A stretch of DNA of 9,679 nt, from positions 1 to 9,679 of the forward strand of contig JASLXP010000529.1 in the NCBI GenBank assembly GCA_030740295.1. The letters run 5' to 3'. This stretch comes from Planctomycetota bacterium (GTDB lineage: Bacteria > Planctomycetota > PUPC01 > JACPCR01). The notes beneath the pieces are model-generated. The model was not told the DNA's origin, did no database searches, and worked only from the letters and a program-made list of their open reading frames with translations. A program made the translations under genes and the position numbers. Of this stretch, positions 6,855 through 9,679 are shown piece after piece (within the stretch, counting starts at the first letter, position 1; the number at the start of each line of letters is the position of its first letter).

Positions 6855-7955
6855 ATGAGTCGCATTGAATGGGAGAAGATTAAAATCAGTGATGCTGATT
6901 ATGAGACGGCCGGCGTCTTGGATGTTAATAACGATGGCGTGCTGGATATCGTAAGTGGCGGATTCTGGTACGAGGGACCGGATTGGAATCAGCATAAAGT
7001 CTGTGATGTCAAAAAAGAGCATGAGTACTACAACGACTTTGCCACCATTCCCATGGATGTTAATGGAAATGGTTTCATGGACGTGGTGTCATGTAACTGG
7101 TTCGACCGGGAGATATTCTGGAGAGAAAACCCTGGCGATGGTGGAGGCGATTGGAAGACGCACCACGTCGATGAATGTGGAAATTCTGAGACGGCCATTG
7201 CCTGGGATGTGGATGGTGATGGCGAACTGGAGGTCGTTCCTAATGCGGTGAATGGGCCTCTTGCCTATTACAAATTAGCTAAAGATTCGGACGGGCGTGG
7301 AAAGGGGGAGTTTGAGAAAATAGTTATATCTGAAGTAAACCAGGGGCATGGGCTTGGCTTTGGTGATGTTACTGGGAATGGCAAAGGAGATTTTGTGGTA
7401 GCGAACGGATGGTGGGAAGCACCTGAAAAGGAAGATGGAACCTGGACGTTTCATGACGACTTCGAACTGGGTTCAGCGAGTGTTCCCATTCTCATCGAGG
7501 ATATTAACGGTGACGGCACCGCTGAATTAGTCGTTGGAAATGCTCATGGATACGGTCTTGACTATTACACCCAGGCGATTGATGAGGATGGTGCAAGAGA
7601 ATGGACAAAGCACCCTATTGATCCCTATTTCTCGCAGTATCACTGCATGATCTGGGCAGATATTGATGGGGATGGCCAGAATGAAATCGTCACCGGCAGC
7701 CGATATCGCGCTCACAACGGTAATGACAGAGGCGAAACCGATGAAGTAGGCCTTTACGTTTTCAAGTGGCACGGTGAGGGGTTCAGCAAACAGGTAGTCG
7801 ACCATGGCCGCGTGCCAGATGCATCAGGTGCCGGGCTTTATTTTGATGTCGCCGACATCGACGGAGATGGTAGACAGGACATTATCGCTCCAGGGAAGGA
7901 AGGGCTGTACCTGTTCAAGAATAAGGGATGGGCCAAGGGTGAGGCGCCGGAATAA
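6855..7955 (+). CDS. Seven-repeat FG-GAP/VCBS beta-propeller protein without signal peptide
   Basis: This 366-residue, acidic protein contains seven D-x-(D/N/T)-(G/N)-(D/N)-G loops, beginning at residues 23, 68, 118, 171, 216, 269 and 334 (for example DVNNDG, DVDGDG, DIDGDG). Each is followed by a short hydrophobic strand such as LDIVSGG or AELVVGN. The spacing of 45-65 residues fits seven blades of an FG-GAP/VCBS propeller in which the Asp-rich loops bind calcium. Aromatic residues (W-Y-E-G, NWF, NGWWE) recur after the loops. Most such proteins are secreted or are domains of large surface proteins. Here the N-terminus MSRIEWEKIKISD has no hydrophobic core and an in-frame stop lies two codons upstream, so a cytosolic location is likely. 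It converges with the CYTH gene, with a 7-bp gap. The family is clear; the ligand, partner and function are unknown. Confidence 0.88.
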   Translation: MSRIEWEKIKISDADYETAGVLDVNNDGVLDIVSGGFWYEGPDWNQHKVCDVKKEHEYYNDFATIPMDVNGNGFMDVVSCNWFDREIFWRENPGDGGGDWKTHHVDECGNSETAIAWDVDGDGELEVVPNAVNGPLAYYKLAKDSDGRGKGEFEKIVISEVNQGHGLGFGDVTGNGKGDFVVANGWWEAPEKEDGTWTFHDDFELGSASVPILIEDINGDGTAELVVGNAHGYGLDYYTQAIDEDGAREWTKHPIDPYFSQYHCMIWADIDGDGQNEIVTGSRYRAHNGNDRGETDEVGLYVFKWHGEGFSKQVVDHGRVPDASGAGLYFDVADIDGDGRQDIIAPGKEGLYLFKNKGWAKGEAPE

Positions 7956-7960
7956 GCGCC
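7943..7960. terminator. Weak hairpin between convergent genes
   Basis: GGCGC (7943-7947) and GCGCC (7956-7960) form a 5-bp GC stem around an 8-nt loop that contains the FG-GAP stop codon. It is symmetric and could serve both the FG-GAP gene and the converging CYTH gene, but there is no T-run on either side, so it is at best a weak terminator. Confidence 0.25.
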
Positions 7961-7962
7961 AA

Positions 7963-8697
7963 TTAGAGACGCGACAATAGGCCAGAGTAGGCATCCGGCC
8001 GGATGGTATTACAGGAAGTAAGACAAGGTCGCAGCATCCCTTCATCCTGCAGTTGTTCAAGAAGCAGGCCCAAGGACAATTTGCCTACATCAGCCTCAAG
8101 CAATTGGTCTTTGAACGTGTTCAGAAGAACACTCGATACCTCCTGCACGCGCTCGATGTGCTCGCTGTTATAGGCCTCGACTTCGATTTCAAAATGGTAG
8201 ACCTCCTGTCCGGAAATCTGGTAGGTCACCCTGTCCAAGACTATTTCGCCTGCTTCCTGTTTTTTGGTTTTGAGCACTAATGTGGTTCGCTCATTCATGC
8301 GGTCATGGATGATTTGCAGGCCAGTTGATTTCATCGCGTCCACGGGATGCTCTCTATCGGGCACGGGCCGCTGGTGATTCACTCCAAACTGCTCCAATGC
8401 CCGATAAACCGATTCAATCGCGTTCGGCCAGAGCCCTTCGATTTCTGTCCGCTGCGATTCAAATGTTGGTCCTTTTAGCCCAATCTTTACGGTGCCAGAC
8501 AGCCGCAATCTCAAAGCGATTCTTCTGTCGGCAAGTCTTCCATCCCCTGTGTCGAAATAGACGTCTCGCTGCGTCTGCGTCTTCGGGGTACTTACGCTCA
8601 GGCCCGCGATTTCCTGTAGGTCTTTCAGTTGATCAAGTGTGCTCTCTGGACTTGCCGCGACCACAATGAGCGTTTTTTCATATTCGATATCAGGCAT
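7963..8697 (-). CDS. CYTH-domain protein (triphosphate tunnel metalloenzyme-like) with altered ExExK motif
   Basis: This 244-residue protein shows the CYTH pattern. It has an N-terminal EYEKTL strand (5-10), DVYFDTGDGRLADRRIALRLRL (45-66), VKIGLKG (70-76), R83-T-E85-I-E87, LVLKTKK (140-146), EIVLDRVTYQI (151-161) and HFEIEVEA (168-175). These strands normally line a tunnel that binds triphosphate and divalent metal, as in inorganic triphosphatase, thiamine triphosphatase and class IV adenylate cyclase. The usual ExExK signature reads E5-Y-E7-K-T9, so the lysine is replaced by threonine, with a lysine one position earlier. The late lysine/arginine motif is represented only by GKLSLG (205-210). 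No CHAD domain follows; instead there is a tail of about 24 residues. The ATG directly abuts the stop of the phosphoesterase gene (TGAATG). The activity and substrate cannot be read from the sequence. Confidence 0.82.
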   Translation of the reverse strand: MPDIEYEKTLIVVAASPESTLDQLKDLQEIAGLSVSTPKTQTQRDVYFDTGDGRLADRRIALRLRLSGTVKIGLKGPTFESQRTEIEGLWPNAIESVYRALEQFGVNHQRPVPDREHPVDAMKSTGLQIIHDRMNERTTLVLKTKKQEAGEIVLDRVTYQISGQEVYHFEIEVEAYNSEHIERVQEVSSVLLNTFKDQLLEADVGKLSLGLLLEQLQDEGMLRPCLTSCNTIRPDAYSGLLSRL

Positions 8698-9492
8698 TCA
8701 GAGTTCCAGAATTTCGTAGCGCTTCTGTAGATAATTGCTGCCAATGTTCACTGAACGCATTCCATTCATTTCGTACACATGATGAAGGTGTGTATGACCG
8801 CAGAAGTGATGCCTGATCTCAGGATACCGCAACAACAGTTCCCCAAGGCTGCGGCTGCCCATGAAGGCGTTGCAGAAGCCCCAGACCGGCCCCTGCCTCT
8901 GAACGCGCATTTCTTCGAAAGCGACCATGTGAGTGACGGCTACGATGGTGTCCGCCCTTGGCAGCAGGCTTTGGATTCCTTCCTCGAGAGTGGCCAGGCA
9001 TTGGGCGTGAAACTCAGTATCACTCATGCTCATCTTGACGAATACGCCATCGTTCCAGCGCGCATACTTTGGGTGAAAGTTCTGTTCGAAATACTTCTGC
9101 GGGATATCCAGATCTTCGTCTCTGAAGCTGTAGTCATACCATCCGATACTTCCCGCGATACCGACACCACCGATGACAACAGGTGCCCCTTCCAGGTATT
9201 CAAAACCAGTTTCTTCTGCCCAGGTAGCAAACACGTGCTCGTAAATGGCATGTGAATCTCCATCTCGGGTCCACAGGTCGTGATTGCCGCAGAGAGCAAG
9301 TTTCCTGCCCGGGAAGTCGGCAAACAGTTGGAAGCAATCGTGAAAGAGCTCCGGGTCAAAGGCGGCGTTATCACCGGCCAGAATCAAGGCATCTGCTCCC
9401 AGGGAGTTTATTTCCCTGGCCATTTCACGAGCGGAAGCGTCGCCGGTTGCATTCTTGCCAAAGTGGAGGTCTGCTGTCAGGATGAGCCTCAT
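8698..9492 (-). CDS. Calcineurin-like metallophosphoesterase
   Basis: This 264-residue protein carries the full metallophosphoesterase motif set: D8-L-H10 in the first strand (LILTADLHFG), G40-D41-N, G69-N-H71-D72, H188 (AVTHM) and G232-H233-T-H235. These residues hold two metal ions and hydrolyse phosphoester bonds. The sequence GWYDYSFRDED (117-127) is an insert I recall from a small bacterial subgroup of this fold, whose substrate I do not know. No signal peptide or membrane segment is visible, so it is cytosolic. The ATG at 9492 is the only plausible start and puts DxH at the usual place; the ribosome binding site is weak. The CYTH gene starts immediately after its stop, suggesting one transcript and related substrates. 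Its promoter should lie in the 89-bp divergent spacer to its right, where no clear minus-strand box is seen. Confidence 0.9.
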   Translation of the reverse strand: MRLILTADLHFGKNATGDASAREMAREINSLGADALILAGDNAAFDPELFHDCFQLFADFPGRKLALCGNHDLWTRDGDSHAIYEHVFATWAEETGFEYLEGAPVVIGGVGIAGSIGWYDYSFRDEDLDIPQKYFEQNFHPKYARWNDGVFVKMSMSDTEFHAQCLATLEEGIQSLLPRADTIVAVTHMVAFEEMRVQRQGPVWGFCNAFMGSRSLGELLLRYPEIRHHFCGHTHLHHVYEMNGMRSVNIGSNYLQKRYEILEL

Positions 9493-9547
9493 CGGTGATA
9501 GCCTGTCTGATTGCTGTTAAACCGGACCTTTAATATCTAAACTGGGC

Positions 9548-9556
9548 TGTTAGAAT
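9548..9556 (+). promoter_or_regulatory. Possible extended -10 promoter for the right-edge gene
   Basis: TGTTAGAAT matches the extended -10 consensus TGnTATAAT with one mismatch and lies 25 nt before ATG 9582. The -35 region 17 nt upstream is only CTTTAA, which an extended -10 can tolerate. Confidence 0.35.
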
Positions 9557-9581
9557 TCCCTTTTCGCCGCAAAGGTCATAC

Positions 9582-9679
9582 ATGAACGTTTCAAGCTTTC
9601 TGACCGTTGCCTGCTTCCTGCTCAACGGTGCCTCGGCAGATATTGTCATTCTTAACAACGGTGGCAAGTTCGAAGGTAA
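9582..9679 (+). CDS. Partial exported protein with signal peptide
   Basis: Only the first 32 codons are inside the window. The reading MNVSSFLTVACFLLNGASA then DIVILNNGGKFEG looks like a signal peptide cleaved after ASA (residue 19). The mature start resembles a pattern I recall from exported planctomycete proteins ('-IVLKNGG-IEG-'). The context AAAGGTCATAC before the ATG gives a reasonable ribosome binding site (AAAGG, 6 nt spacing). It is divergent from the phosphoesterase gene. Nothing can be said about function beyond export. Confidence 0.7.
   Translation, partial: MNVSSFLTVACFLLNGASADIVILNNGGKFEG

Overview
The window looks like chromosomal DNA from a member of the PVC group (Planctomycetes, Verrucomicrobia, Lentisphaerae) or a related uncultured bacterium. 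The reasons are a tightly packed DUF58 / BatA-like / von Willebrand A (VWA) membrane-protein operon ending in a large multi-helix membrane protein, a bacterial PUR-like DUF3276 protein, an FG-GAP/VCBS propeller protein, and the start of an exported protein with a 'DIV-L-NGG--EG' N-terminus. This is an inference from remembered family distributions, not from a search. No RNA gene, insertion sequence, CRISPR array or phage gene is visible.

Left two thirds (1-6286, minus strand): a four-gene operon read right to left. It comprises a DUF58 protein, a 709-residue BatA-like VWA membrane protein starting at GTG, an 872-residue VWA membrane protein, and the first 210 residues of a multi-pass membrane protein that leaves the window at base 1. 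The junctions are 1 nt, a 4-nt overlap and 2 nt, so the genes are probably translationally coupled. All three complete proteins keep a DxSxS metal-site motif. This is the core of the MoxR-associated 'Bat/aerotolerance-like' gene set, but no MoxR ATPase gene lies upstream of DUF58 here.

Centre (6287-7955): a 164-bp divergent intergenic region with a TTGACA box and two small inverted repeats, then two plus-strand genes. These are a 110-residue PUR-family (DUF3276) nucleic-acid-binding protein with a charged acidic tail, and a 366-residue seven-repeat FG-GAP/VCBS protein that clearly lacks a signal peptide. By eye, both are less GC-rich than the operon to their left.

Right (7963-9492, minus strand): a two-gene operon with directly abutting genes, a calcineurin-like metallophosphoesterase followed by a CYTH-domain protein whose signature ExExK motif is altered. 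It converges on the FG-GAP gene with a 7-bp gap. The last 98 bases hold the start of a plus-strand gene with a signal peptide, divergent from the phosphoesterase.

The window is mostly recognisable families. The less ordinary points are the MoxR-less arrangement, the roughly 225-residue helical insert that splits one VWA domain, the apparently cytosolic calcium-motif propeller, and the non-canonical CYTH protein coupled to a phosphoesterase.
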